64,000 nt of DNA, from the NCBI RefSeq assembly GCF_958295425.1, contig NC_081154.1:1804890-1868889 (forward strand), read 5' to 3'. The notes beneath the pieces were generated by a model that made no database searches, was not told where the DNA came from, and saw nothing but the letters and a program-made list of their open reading frames with translations. Position 1 is the first letter of the stretch, and every line of letters begins with the position of its first letter. This DNA is from Solea solea. Taxonomy: Eukaryota > Chordata > Actinopteri > Pleuronectiformes > Soleidae. The position numbers were made by a program, and so were the translations under genes. Shown here piece by piece: positions 33,676-47,234 of this stretch.

Positions 33676-34240
33676 CCACTTTATTAGGTACACCTGTTCA
33701 ACTCCACGTTAACCCCTAGTGTTCACGCAGCATGGATCCACGCTGCCAGTTATGATTAATATTATACATACATATATGTATATATATATATATGTATAAA
33801 TATATATATATATATATATATATTTTTATACATATACATATACTTATATATATATACATATATTCAAGAAATACCTATAGCCTCTGTATATACGTTTTAA
33901 CATAGTGATGGAAGCATAAATGCTCTGTGTTCTATATCTAATCAGCCAATCATGGCATTGAGGCATTCAGATCGTCAAAGCAGTATTTCTGGTGTTTCTG
34001 TTTCTGTGCACAAATGTCTGTAATTTCATTTTAACATGAGCAAGTGTAAAAAGGGTTCATATTAGATAACACATTTGCTCGATTAAAACCATGTAATCCA
34101 TGCAAATTTTCAATGCTGTGCTACCTTTTAAATGCCGCAAGCACGAACAGTATACTGTATGCACGGATATAGTGATAGTGTTTAAATATTTCACCGCAGA
34201 AGCTCAGGTGCCAGCAGTGTAGGGGTTAACGTGGCACTCT
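33676..34240. mobile_element. Tc1/mariner-like relic, disrupted by (TA)n
   Basis: CCACTTTATTAGGTACACCT GTTCAAC is a Tc1-like terminus. Later AATCAGCCAATCATGGCATT GAGGCATTCAG matches its 5' internal region. A (TA)n/(TATG)n expansion at 33764-33862 has separated and scrambled the parts. ACGTTAACCCCTAGTG at about 33706 and GTAGGGGTTAACGTGG at about 34218-34233 are inverted copies of each other, so a second inverted-repeat insertion of about 530 bp may be nested here. Confidence 0.6.
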
Positions 34241-34689
34241 GTAGCCCTCAGCTCTGCTGCTATGCTGTAGTGAATTTCCCGTATTTCCAAACAGAGACGC
34301 ACTCATCACATCATCTGTGCTCTGAATGACTTGTCCTGCGGCGGTTCATCCTTTTTATTTTCTGACTCAAAGTCAAAGCACAGGCACAGAAGACCTTGCG
34401 AAGGCAATATCACACGGTAAACAAGCGCACATGTATAAAAACTCACAGCCAAAAAAAATGAATAAAAAATGAGGTGGAAAGCAAGAGGCGACTCCACAGA
34501 GATGTTAGTTTGAGGTCTTTTTTTTTTAAACTTGGCACCAAACTGGAACAAGTGATATATTGTTCATTTTCATTTCTTCTCTGGCTGTGTTTAGTGATTT
34601 CCTGCTTCGGGGACAACCTTGGCCAGCGCTAATCTAGAATAATGAGGGTTTTTGTTCAGATATGCCAACCCAACTCAATCTTATTCGTT

Positions 34690-34770
34690 CATCTCCCACG
34701 ACAGCAAGGCAGCTTTATTTGTAATAGCACATTTCATAAACAAGGGCAACTAGATATGCTTTACATACAA
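34690..34770. mobile_element. Short dispersed fish repeat (GGCAGCTTTATTTGTA type)
   Basis: AAGGCAGCTTTATTTGTAAT AGCACATTTCATAAACAAGG is a phrase present in very many teleost introns. Confidence 0.6.
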
Positions 34771-34774
34771 ATTA

Positions 34775-35425
34775 AATTTGGAAACTGCCAGCAGGTGGCA
34801 CTATGCCCTTGACTCAGTTTTCATATGCTCATGTTTTCTGGCTGGGTCTCTTATGTCACGTATGAAGTTTTGTGCAGATCGGTCAATGTGCAGCAAAGTT
34901 ACAGGCTACTTCCTGTTTCGTGGCGAAAAGGCGGCTACATTTAAAATGGCTGACTTCCTTTGGCTCGAGTTTATATTTGTAGACATGTTCAGAGTCAGTC
35001 TATTGTGTCACATTTTAAGTTTCGAGCCAATCTGTGAATGTACGAGAAAGTTACAGGTAACTTCCTGTTTTTTGGCAAATGGTCGAATTTTTAAAAATTG
35101 CAATGATTGCTGTGGCCACGCCCTTTTGAATCTGCCAGAGCTTTTGGCAACTTTTCATCTTAGATGTGTCTAGTACAAATTGACGCATTTGTTGGTACGA
35201 TTAATGTGGTCAGACAACTTATTTTCGTTCATTTATGAAACGCCAAGATGGACACCAAATTCAAAATGGCTGTACTTCCTGTTGAGTTGAAACCATGGTC
35301 CTGGTCCTGATCCTGAGCTGTGACATGTTTCCACCAATTTTCATGAAATCTGGTGCAACTTAGTTTCGGCTTTGTCCTACCAGGTTTAACCTTTGGGAGC
35401 GCTGCAGAGCCATTTTGCACCACGT
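34775..35425. mobile_element. Dispersed repeat with internal tandem sub-blocks
   Basis: CCAGCAGGTGGCACTATGCC opens a repeat in which a block of about 120 bp recurs: GTTACAGGCTACTTCCTGTT T then AGTTACAGGTAACTTCCTGT TTTTTGGC, then ATTCAAAATGGCTGTACTTC CTGTT. Such text (microsatellite-free, phrase-like, with AATGGC and CTTCCTGT) is common in fish genomes. It is not coding, although a 131-codon plus frame crosses it. Confidence 0.55.
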
Positions 35426-35569
35426 TTAAGAATTTCTTATTTTAGGAAGTTTTTCGCCAGTTCTAATTTGTGTGCCAATGTTCACCCATTTTCACTAACA
35501 TTTAGTACCTCAAAAATGTGATCACTGTGAGACTAACCATTTCCAGGAATTCCAATTCCAAATGAAGTG

Positions 35570-35775
35570 TAACACCTAAATCCAAATTTGGTTTGAACTC
35601 AAGACTGGACTATCTGACCTGAGGCAGTAGATCTCAGAGCCCTACGAGGTTTATATTCTTTTAATTTTAATGTCAATAATGGATTCTTGACCTAAACCAT
35701 TGAGTGATTTGTGGACGAGCAGCAGATCTTTAAAGTCCAGTCTATAACTGACCTGGAGCCAGTGAGGCCCACTAA
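35570..35775. mobile_element. Dispersed repeat, possibly LINE-derived
   Basis: TTTAAAGTCCAGTCTATAAC TGACCTGGAGCCAGTGAGG belongs to the same class of text as 16900-17190. Confidence 0.4.
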
Positions 35776-36955
35776 TACTTCACATTTAATACAGACGTTT
35801 CCTCCAGGCTGTTATTTGTGCTGCCGTCAATACATCATTGACATAAACGATGTGACATTATGCGGCTCCCGCTCCTCGTCTCCCCGATGTGTCAATCAAA
35901 AAAAAAAGCCTTGTGGACCTGACACGGCACCAATATGGATCGGGAAGAGCCGATACCTCATTTGGGAATGCAGGGATTGACTTCCACATGACGGAGCCAA
36001 CGCTCGGCGCTCTGATTGACAAGCGATACAATTAAGTGGAAGCGGAGAGAAACGGTAGACCATCATTATATCAATCATCCGTCCTCCCCAACATCCCCCC
36101 ACACCCCACCCCTCCACCTTCCTTCGTCAATCATCCGCACTCATCCTCTAACAGGCTTTGTGTGCGCTGAGACTAATTTCACCATAAATATTACAATCAG
36201 CCTCCCCAGCTCCCAGAAGCACAATCTGTAATGGCAAGAACATGTAAAAAGAAAAAAAAAAGGCAGGAAGAGACAAAGTCAAACATAAAACAAAGGATTG
36301 CCTACAAAGACACTTGTAGTTCAAAGAGCTCAGTAAAGTACGACGCTACAGCGGAGACTCAAATAAACCACTGTTTTATATCTATTTTGTGAAAAAGGGT
36401 CCCTGAAGATTTGATACCCACACACTTTTATTCGCACTAAAAGGTAAACGGACATTTCTGACAGCAAAAGACACGCCGTCTGTATCGGTATTATGTGAAC
36501 TTGAGGGTGAGCTTTCAAAGGTGAGTGTTTTGTTGCTGGAGGGATTTTCTACCTTCTCCGAGATAACTGTTTCTTCTTCTTCTTCTATAGTATTTATACT
36601 CAAGTTTTTTATTAAGTGATGGCCATAATGATCATAATTGGCGACCCCTTTCTTTGCTACCAGACGTCAGGACAGTCATTGTGAGGACGGTCAACAAAAG
36701 GAGCCTAAAGAAAAGAACGATCACTGTGCACTCGCAGCCATTGTAAAGCTCCATTGCGGAACTTCTATCACCCCCATTGGACGTCTGAGTAATTACCAAA
36801 ACACTGTGGCGTCAACATGACCTACTTTTTATCTCCCCGTGCCCCTCCCATCATTTCTCACTATCTCTCTCTCTCACACACACTAACACACACAGATTTT
36901 CAGCACATTATGTGTTGTATACCGTATGTATATTGTAACATTGTAGCGTTAAGCT
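35776..36955. other. Intron 3, no gene seen
   Basis: The stretch includes a repeat-poor part at 35820-36230 (CATTATGCGGCTCCCGCTCC, CAATTAAGTGGAAGCGGAGA) that could hold conserved non-coding sequence, and a (CTT)n at 36570-36586. No exon was recognised. Confidence 0.4.
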
Positions 36956-36959
36956 TGAT

Positions 36960-37530
36960 TTGCTTTGCAGTGTTAAAGCAGAACTCTTTCTCGCTTCGCC
37001 CCCTACGGTTGTGGAGTAAATACTTTTACGACACCACCGTGAACATTCATCCATTCATCATCTACCTCTTTATCCTACCTCACCGCCGACACCCACCGCC
37101 TCCCTTCCCCTTTCCCAGCCACGTGCATTTGTTTTCAACGGAGCCGGCGAACCCAAGCCGCGGAACCATGTCCATGTGCATCCGTTTTGAAAATTCTGGC
37201 CCCTTGCTCGGTCAGAAAGTCGTTTCCACTTCCTCGCTTCTTCAGACAACGGTTTTCTCTGCTTCTTTTTGGCCGGCTCTACCATGAAGAACATCTAAAA
37301 TAACCCTATCACTGCCTGGATCTGATAGTTGGTACCTGGCTAGGGTTTGTGTGTAGTGTCGAGATACAAGACCCAAGACTTGATCCTGAGGACTCCTGAG
37401 GGTCGGCGATCCTAATCTTGCAAGGTTGGTTTTCCTCTAACAGGCAGTAGGGGGCAGTGGAGACAGCCTCCAATCTCCCCGCAGCAAGACATTGAACCTC
37501 TGAAACTGTTAAATTAGGGTAAAACAATCC
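36960..37530. mobile_element. Dispersed repeat family B, copy 2
   Basis: CGCCCCCTACGGTTGTGGAG, TACGACACCACCGTGAACAT, CATCTAAAATAACCCTATCA CTGCC, GGTACCTGGCTAGGGTTTGT and GGCAGTAGGGGGCAGTGGAG keep the same order as in 27230-27960. The copy is longer in the middle, which contains a GC-rich part. The frames across it (156 codons plus, 74 minus) do not resemble any transposase I know. Confidence 0.75.
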
Positions 37531-38735
37531 TGCGTATCTTACGGCAGCAAAAGAATCAATTGCGTAGATGAAACAAACCCAGTTTATTCACGGTTGTTTC
37601 AGTCGGACGCGTCAGACTGTGGAGGACGACGAAGATGATAATTGTGCTTAGTCTTCAAACTGAGAGTCAAGCTGTTTTCCAGGTTACAGTATTTATTCTC
37701 TGTCTACTTATGCAGCAAAGGACTGGGGATTTTTTTTTCTGTGCTATCATCACGAAGCCTCTCTGATCTCACAAGGACTGTGGTCTCAAAAAAAACATAT
37801 TGCACAAGCCTGGAGTAAGATTAGACCGGCTCAGTGTGGGTTTAATTCCACGTCTGAAAAACTGAGCCGCAGACGGGAAGTCGAGTGAGCTGATTCATCC
37901 GCGTTACATCACAGTGGACAAGTACTGTAGGTGTCTCAATCGAGCAGGAGCTGATTAAATCTCTGTCGCATCGCGCTACGCCGTGTGTGATGCTCTACAG
38001 TCACAACGCATTAGATCACTCGCTCTGTCTTTCTCTGAGAGGAGAGAGGGGAGAGGAGGAGGAGGAGGAAGGAGAAGAGAGACTACCCATAAAAATCAAT
38101 ACAGCGAGGCTGTTAATGGATTTCTTCATCTGTGCTGTTCGGTAAAGAACTTGTGGGGGAGAAAAACAAACAGTTGCAGAGGGGAGAGGGAGGTGGAATG
38201 ATGGAGAACACTAAGGAGGACAAAGAGACAGCAGGCCCGATAACCAGATAGGGCAGAGGAGCGGGAGCGCAGGTTCTCATAGATATGGATGTTTGGAAGG
38301 ACCGATCGTTACCCAGTCAGCACATGCCTGCCTGCCTGCATGCCCGCCCGCATGCGCTGCCTGATTGCCTGCCACACATTTGCATCAGAGTTTAGAAGAG
38401 CCAAGCTGAAGAGCACAGCCGGAGAAGTCTTTGATCTCTCAGCCTCTGTCACTTTTGATGCACCATGCAGAAACACCAGCAGCAGATCCGGGAGAGGGGG
38501 TGTTGATGTGTGATGGTGGGGGACATGATGTGTGTACAGCCAGAAAAACCAATGTGCTAATCTTTCAAAGATCTCGATTGGAGTCCACGTGAACAAACAT
38601 GCCAGCATGAGTTTTCAAATTTTCTAAACATTTAGGAATTTTGTTTTGGCAGGAACTAAACCCACATAAGTATGTTTGTACTAATTGGACGATTCTTTTT
38701 TTACAACCACAGCACGAGTTTAGACAGAGGCATTT
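37531..38735. other. Intron 3, no gene seen
   Basis: Mixed single-copy-looking sequence with a GA-rich run at 38035-38080 and (CCTG)n/(CCCG)n-like words at 38327-38365. No exon was recognised. Confidence 0.4.
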
Positions 38736-38736
38736 A

Positions 38737-39236
38737 CACTATATGGACAAAAGTAAGTTAAGTATTGAATTCAGGTGTGTCAATCAGGCGTTGGGCTCTA
38801 GGCCCCTTATCTCCAATGAAGGACAATCGTAACACTTCAGCATACCAAGACATTTTGGACAATTCTATGCTTCCAACTTTGTGGCAACAGTTTGAGAAAG
38901 GTCCTTTTCTATTCCCAGTCCCAGTGAACAAAGCAAGGAATATAAAGAGATGGTTTGACTTTGAGTGTGCCCACACAGAGCCCTGACCTCAACCCCAACC
39001 CCATCGAGCACCTTTGGGATGAACTGGAACAGAGATTGTGAGCCAGGTCTTCTCGTCCAACATCAGTGCCTGACCTTATCAATGCCCTGCAGAATAAATG
39101 GACACAAAGTCCCTATAGAAACACTTTGAAATCTTGAGGAAAGTCTTCCAAGAAGAGTGGAAGTTCTGTATGAATACGTCATTACAGTCCCTGGTGGTGT
39201 GATGGTCAGGCATCTCAATACTCTTATCCATGTTTA
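38737..39236 (+). pseudogene. Tc1/mariner-like transposon relic with decayed transposase
   Basis: The left terminus CACTATATGGACAAAAGTAA and right end GATGGTCAGGCATCTCAATA CTCTTATCCAT are those of a widespread fish mariner-type element. Between them the plus strand still encodes SPDLNP, then IEHLWDELEQ, the region around the last catalytic residue, and downstream pieces such as PDLINALQNKW. Stops, a small insertion (an extra NP) and a missing 5' half break the frame. It is a fossil, about 500 bp of a longer element. Confidence 0.85.
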
Positions 39237-39499
39237 TATGAGAGTATAGTTGCTTTAAAGCGACATAATGCAGGATTTCAAACTTCAAACAATGTCTCCA
39301 AGATTATTTTGAAGATACATCAACTCATGTCACCTCTGTCAAAGCATGAGCAGGTCTACACGGCCTACATTGGCATCATGGAACTTCTGATTTCAGGTCA
39401 ATGCCACAAAAACAACCACAACATTATACTTTACGGCATATGCCACAGCCGTTTAGCTTTCCTAATATCTTGAAATATAAAACAAGCAGCATATGATGG

Positions 39500-39838
39500 T
39501 CTGAAGACATGGTCTAGCTCCACCTTGACCATACTGTACCATTTTACTCCGGTACCCCAAGGGAAGGGTGCCAAAAATGCATTACATTACATGTCATTTA
39601 GCAGACGCTTTTATCCAAAGCGACTTACAACGGAATTGAGTACAATCAGCCAGGGGTGGAGTCGAACTTGCGAACATGATGTCTTTCGCATACAGGGTAC
39701 CGGTCTTATCGGTCTTGACCACTGAGCCACTCCACCCCCGTGCACTGGTTAGGGCCGGTTATTTTTGTTTTAATCCTAATGGGAATGCAAAAAAATGCGT
39801 ACCGTTCCAAACCAAACCGTTCTACTGGTTGAAAACAC
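39500..39838. mobile_element. Repeat family C, copy 2, split by a SINE
   Basis: GTCTAGCTCCACCTTGACCA, TACCCCAAGGGAAGGGTGCC and, after the insertion, GCGTACCGTTCCAAACCAAA CCG correspond to family C. The SINE at 39576-39742 lies between them, so it inserted into an existing family C copy. Confidence 0.65.
39576..39742 (-). mobile_element. tRNA-derived SINE, nested in family C repeat
   Basis: On the minus strand the head reads GGAGTGGCTCAGTGGTCAAG (A-box-like), then AAGTTCGACTCCACCCC (B-box), and the tail TGTAAGTCGCTTTGGATAAA AGCGTCTGCTAAATGACATG followed by TAATG repeats. This is a well-known teleost SINE and is the best-preserved copy in the window. Confidence 0.85.
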
Positions 39839-39842
39839 GGCT

Positions 39843-41986
<2,144 letters not shown>

Positions 41987-42124
41987 TCAAACAGAAAACA
42001 CTGACGTTAATCATTTGAAAGAAAACTAATGTTAGCAGAGGCTACAAATATTCAGTATTTTACTGTAACACTGAAGAAATGGAAGTTTGAAGTCTTCATT
42101 TGCTTCTGTTTCAGTTTCACAAAC

Positions 42125-42560
42125 ATTTGACCAGTTTAGCTTTCTAGTTAGCCTAGCTAACTAGCTAATAAGCTAAGCTTATTTAAAAACAGCCACACTA
42201 CAAGTTGTTTAAGCTAATTAATGTAGCAGTTTCCTGTTGTTAATAAATGACCACCTGCCATTTTCTAATGCAAGTTTTTAGTTCACATTTGCTTAGCTTA
42301 GCATTCTTTTGCTTACAGACAGTGATAATTAGCTTGTGGTTGCCCACTTTCCCAAAACCATTATGTGATGTTTTTAAACCACTTTAACCTAAAGAAAACG
42401 TCTAACTTTGCAATAATTTCAAACAAAGAAAACCTCAAAATCTTAACTCCCCCGACTTTCTGACTTTTCTGAAAACAATGCTTGTGTTTTTCTTGCTAGC
42501 TAAGCGTTTAAATGAGTCATTGTTTGTGTGGCTCCAGACACTTTAGCTAAAGTCAGTGCA
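42125..42560. repeat. GCTAA/TTAGC-rich degenerate sequence
   Basis: TTAGCTTTCTAGTTAGCCTA and GCTAACTAGCTAATAAGCTA are typical of the loose GCTA-rich tracts scattered over the window. Confidence 0.5.
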
Positions 42561-42735
42561 GTTAATGTTTTTTTACCAAAAAACTAAACAAAAACAACAT
42601 TAAAAAAAACAAAAACTTTGTAATAACGATTAAGATTATGTATTGAATATTTTTACATTTTACTGTAATATTTAAAACTCTACTCAATTCATTTTATGTT
42701 AATTTCAAACACAGAGAAAAAAAAATATAGTATAC

Positions 42736-42960
42736 TTATTGGCTACTTTATCAGGTACACCCGATCAACTTCTTGTTAATAAAAAAATATCAGTGTATTT
42801 AAGTACATAAACATAGTAAAGACGAGCTTCTGGAGTTCAACCTGAGCATCATAGACTGAGGAAGAAATGAGATTTTAGTGACTGTGAAGGCTGATCTACT
42901 GGGATTTTCACAAACTGCTGATCTACTGGGATTTTCACCCGCAACCACAAGATGAAAATA
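42736..42960 (+). mobile_element. Tc1/mariner-like fragment with a short internal duplication
   Basis: GGCTACTTTATCAGGTACAC CCGATCAAC is the terminus. Further on CTGATCTACTGGGATTTTCA C occurs twice in tandem (about 42892 and 42918), followed by CGCAACCACAAGATG. These parts match the coding region of the same Tc1-like family as 17732-18166. Confidence 0.75.
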
Positions 42961-43094
42961 AAATGGGATAACAAACTGAAGTGAACTGCCTTATTTACAG
43001 TGTTGTAATGTAACAAAGTACTGCTCTTAAGTACAACATTCACATATCTGTACTTAAGTTATTTACATTTCTAGCAACGTTTAATGGTAAAGTT

Positions 43095-43262
43095 AGTAAC
43101 GGTCTGTATTTCTCAAGCTTTTCTAGTCTTGAGTTGCTTTACACAGATTTCACACATTCACACATCTTTCATTCACACGCTGCAACATGGGGTTAAGTGT
43201 CTTGCTCGAGGTCACAGACTAGCAGAGCGAGGAATTGAACCCACAACCTTCCACCACTACTT
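43095..43262 (-). mobile_element. SINE-like repeat fragment
   Basis: GGGTTAAGTGTCTTGCTCGA GGTCACAGAC and GAGGAATTGAACCCACAACC TTCCACCACT are the tail and inverted B-box of a tRNA-derived fish SINE (compare 53870-54003). Confidence 0.6.
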
Positions 43263-43547
43263 TTACTTCAGATAATGACTTTTAAATACTTCAGTACAGT
43301 AAATGTCATATACTTTAAGACTTTTACTTCAGTAATATTATAAAAAAGTGACTTCAACTTCTACCAAAGTCATTTTCTGGTAACACACTTGTACTTTTAC
43401 TCTAAAAGTATCCCTTTAAGGTATTAATATTTACATTTTATAGACATGTCAGGTGCTGCTGCCTCAAACATTCATTTGCCACACACAACAGTTCACTGTT
43501 GCATTATGTAACTTGTGCGTACACGTGTGTGTAGACGCGGGTTTGTC

Positions 43548-43549
<2 letters not shown>

Positions 43550-43583
<34 letters not shown>

Positions 43584-44150
43584 CTGAATGGACTCAGTGC
43601 TGATGTCACAGTGTTTGTTCGACAGGAGAGGAGACTGAACGGGTGAAGGACAGACAGTGTTCGTCCCAACACTGTCTGTCCCTCTGCTCTTTACTCGTCC
43701 TGTGTGTGTGTGTGTGTGTGTGTGTCTCCAGAGGGTCTGTGTCTCTCCCTCTTTCCTTCTCTGTCTTTTTCTGTCTCACTTCATCCCTCTGTCCTTCACG
43801 TTTTGTCCCCTTTTGGAACAGAACACAATCTAAAGTCACTCGCGGGACAAAGCAGAGCTAAAACAATCTCTGTCTGTGTTTTTTGGGGGTTTTTTTTCCC
43901 CTTCAGCTGATCGATCGTAAATGGTGTTTTGGTGGCCTTTCTCCAAAGAACAACCTCCACCGATCAATTCTCTCATTTATTTCTACATATGGGAATAGTG
44001 AGGACAAGCTAAATGTTTACAGGGAAAACAAAAATTACAAGTGGAAGGATCAATGTCCGTGTGAGCTCACCTGCTGCTGTGTGCATGTGGGTGTGCATGT
44101 GTGTGCATGTGTGTGTACGTGTGTGCACGTGTGTGCACGTGTGTGCAGAC
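43550..44150. repeat. (GT)n arrays and (TGTGTGCACG)n
   Basis: (GT)n lies at 43552-43580 and 43701-43724. A GTGTGCATGTG/GTGTGCACGTG tandem lies at 44088-44148. Between them, GACAGACAGTGTTCGTCCCA ACACTGTCTGTC at 43649-43680 is a near-perfect hairpin. Confidence 0.85.
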
Positions 44151-44394
44151 ACTGTATGAAATAAAGGCAAATAGAACGGTAATTGCTGGGTGCTTGTGCT
44201 TCTGGAAGTGGCTGAAAAACAAGGACCATGAAAATAAAGTCCAGAAACCTCGAGTCACAGAACACAAACCATATTGGTCAAGACTTCATGACACAAAAAT
44301 GTTAACCTCTGTCTTTTTTTGGGCTTCGCACTGGAACCGTCGACGTTAAAGAGATTGCTCAGTTGTTGTTTTTGAGAGAACCAGGATGAAGCAG

Positions 44395-44885
44395 CTTTGA
44401 AAAACATGTACACCAGCTTTAGTGTGTTATAGCTTCAGTATATAGTTGGAAACTGACGTTTGTAGAGAAACAAACTCCATAGAAAAACAGAGATTTTAAG
44501 TCAAGCCACTCAGTAGTTGATGATCCACTGTTGCCTTCGTCAGTAAGTTAATATAATGTTGTTTTGCGACTTTGCCGTTGTAAATCCTTCATTTCAATTC
44601 TCCAAAGTGACACAAACTTACCAAACAATGCAGCGGTAGACACACAGCTACAGTGTCGCCATGAGCTAAAAATGCAGATTTTCTCTATGGGGTTTGGTGT
44701 GAGAGAGAGTTTTTACAAACTCGCATTTCCAGTCCAAAAAAAGTGGAATTTAAAGTGTCAAACTTCCTCCTAAGGCAGGTGTACGTCTGTGTTTCCAGGC
44801 ATGATTAGACTGGTTCTATAGGAGCAGGATTATTACAGCATGCGTCAGTACCTTATACAACCACACTCCTCATTATTATATAAAG
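44395..44885. mobile_element. Family A inverted-repeat element, copy 4
   Basis: AGAGAAACAAACTCCATAGA AAAACAGA at the left faces CAGATTTTCTCTATGGGGTT TGGTGTGAGAGAG at the right. Interior blocks ACACAAACTTACCAAACAAT GCAGC and GCGTCAGTACCTTATACAAC CACACT match the copy at 54905-55360. Confidence 0.75.
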
Positions 44886-45934
44886 CCATTTATCATATGT
44901 GCCACTTTTGCCTTCATCGATGAATATCACTCAAAAGAGATTATAGTCCAAAATACAGTCAGATCCTTAGGTTGAGATAATAAGCGACTGCTGTTGGCTT
45001 GCATCGGTATTCTGCCTCAGGCCTGTGTTAAAGCTCTGTAATTACTGAGCCACCATGTATTTAGCTGGCTACAGACGCTGAGAACTGCTTCCTCTATCCA
45101 CCCAGGGCGAGAGACCAGAAAGCAAGAGAGAGAGAAAATCTGGAGTGAAAAAGACAGAAAATAAAATAATAAGAAGGAATGAAAGTCTTCCTCGCGTGGC
45201 CAGGCAGCACAGGTGCTACTTTTAATCCTGCTCCCAGATAAGTGTTTAATCTTTGCTTCAGGGGAGTTACGGTTTTCTCCTCATTGGCAGATAAATCTGA
45301 AAAAAATCTGCGATCACTTTTTACAGCCAGTGCAAGATGGGAAACCTTGACTCGACAAGCACTCTTGGAATGTGGGAGCGGGACTGAGCCAAAAAAAGAG
45401 AGAAAGAATCAGAAATAGATTCCGCATAACTGCCCCTGGGTGGATTAATGCCCGTGTCAGAAATCCACCTGAACCTGCAGCAGAGGCTTTGCGGCTTTTC
45501 TGTAACGACGCTAGATTTACTTTGTCAGTCAGACGGAAAAAAAAGCCCCGACATTTGATACGAATCAAACACGATGTGCAGTCGCTCACGCACGCGTGTG
45601 ATCTGCATCCAGATCACACGTGTTCTCCCTCGCACTCTCTGACTTGACGTGTTCCGCCGTGACACTTGTTATTCTGTCAGCCTCGTGATGCAGATCCGAG
45701 TCGGCGCTGTCGGACGATCGCCTGCAGCTGACCGCTATCTTCATGCATACGTGTGTGTGTGTGTGTGTGAGTAGTAAAACACACTCTTCTGCAGGCCCAT
45801 CCTCTCACTCTTCATAAGAATCTCTTCTGACTTTAGTTTTACATGGAGAGGTGAAGGTAAAGTAAATATTGTCAGAGCTTCTCAGTGATTTCAGTCCCTT
45901 GTGAATGAGCCACGTCAGAAATCATTACCGGACC
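44886..45934. other. Intron 2, no gene seen
   Basis: Mixed sequence. A repeat-poor part at 45190-45700 contains balanced composition and no splice-bounded coding frame. A (GT)n lies at 45750-45769. Confidence 0.4.
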
Positions 45935-46170
45935 ATGTCAGGAAAGTTTACGGCGACTTTTACCTTTGGATGAAAAAGGCCCAGAAAATTTCACCCAAGT
46001 AAAAATGAATCCAGTGCAAAAAAACAAGCAGTAAATATGTGCGTAAAATAGTCGTTTTCTGCAGATTTTCAAGCATGGAGGCGCTTGACGTCTGCACCTG
46101 AGTGATATCAAGAAGCAGCGTGGCGCACACACGACGACAGAAGGTGATGGCGGTTCTTAAATTGAGCGCC
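45935..46170. repeat. Dispersed repeat family D, copy 1
   Basis: TTTACGGCGACTTTTACCTT, GCAGTAAATATGTGCGTAAA, TTTTCTGCAGATTTT and CACACACGACGACAGAAGGT are repeated at 46510-46740 in the same order and orientation with about 75-80% similarity. A related end is at 46380-46430. Confidence 0.7.
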
Positions 46171-46509
46171 ACTCAAGCCGTTTACACGTATCCACCAACA
46201 GAGTCGGCGATGGCTGCAGCGGTCCCGGCACTACCCCCTCGCCCTCCCGCATCAGAGCTTTTGTTGGTGCCCGTTAGAAGATGTCAGTCTAGGGGTCACC
46301 CACCACGAGAGAACATGGAACCCATTGGCTGAGCCCTCTTGGGACAAACGGAGCCCCAATTAGCTCCCAATTTCCACTCCCAATTGCGGTAATTTTTACT
46401 GAGATTTGTTATCCCAGTGTGAATTAGCCATTATTTAGTACTGATGACCTGTGGAGAAATGACATTACCTCCACTGCCCCATGTAAAATTAATCCCATCC
46501 GAATAGTGC

Positions 46510-46740
46510 TAAAGTCAGTAAAGATTATGGCGATTTTTACTTAAGAAGGTCCAGAAAAATTCCCGCAGGTAAAACTACTCCAGTGTGAATAACCCAGCAG
46601 TAAATATGTGCGTAAATGTTCCATCATAGTAGTTTTCTGCAGATTTTGTGCACTGATGTGATATGAAGGAGACAGTGTAGCACACACATGACGACAGAAG
46701 GTGGCGGCGGTGCTTAGATCGAGTGCCGTTCGGTGTCCGG
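46510..46740. repeat. Dispersed repeat family D, copy 2
   Basis: This copy holds TATGGCGATTTTTACTTAAG, CAGCAGTAAATATGTGCGTA, TAGTTTTCTGCAGATTTTGT and CACATGACGACAGAAGGTGG. Two direct copies 570 bp apart suggest either a local duplication or two insertions of a short non-coding element. Confidence 0.7.
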
Positions 46741-47190
46741 GAAGTGACACACACACACACATACTGGTCTACTGACTTTACTGGGGACCGTAAACTTCTG
46801 CAAAGGTTGCGGTTCCTCTGTGTGTGTACAGAATATCAACGTAAATTCACCGGTATCAAACTTCCTGTTGAACAAATGTGTTAGAGAAGCGTAATTTTCA
46901 CCGTTTTTATTGCAGTTTTACGACTTGGTCCTGCTCGCTGTCGCCCTCTTTCTCTACCAGTGGTAACTGCAGCCTCACAGCAGGTTTCTGCTCATCTTTC
47001 TCCTCTGCTTCATTTCCTCTTTTCTGTAGGAAATTTAACATAAGTGGCAGAGAGTTTCTGTTTTCTTTCAGGACAAAGACGTTTTCTTAGCTGAGGGATT
47101 TTATATCGTTACAGCATTTGAGTTCCAGTGCGTCAACACGGCTAGAAAACAAGAAACTGTTTCAGTCTTTTCTCCACATTATGTATGACA
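46741..47190. other. Intron 2, no gene seen
   Basis: A short (CA)n lies at 46747-46761; otherwise single-copy-looking sequence with no exon. Confidence 0.4.
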
Positions 47191-47198
47191 TATATAAG

Positions 47199-47234
<36 letters not shown>

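Noticed and set aside
34778..35173. 131-codon plus frame
   Set aside because: It lies in a dispersed non-coding repeat with internal duplications; no protein similarity is recognised.
36817..37287. 156-codon plus frame as a gene
   Set aside because: It overlaps repeat family B and related copies do not keep the frame.
38737..39236. Intact transposase gene
   Set aside because: The 5' half of the coding region is missing and the rest has stops and indels.
39660..39742. Possible true tRNA gene on the minus strand
   Set aside because: The A and B boxes are good, but the sequence is joined to a typical SINE tail and lies inside a transposon; the acceptor stem is not closed.
45372..45647. 91-codon plus frame as an exon
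   Set aside because: It has no splice signals with supportive phase and no recognised similarity; it is likely chance.
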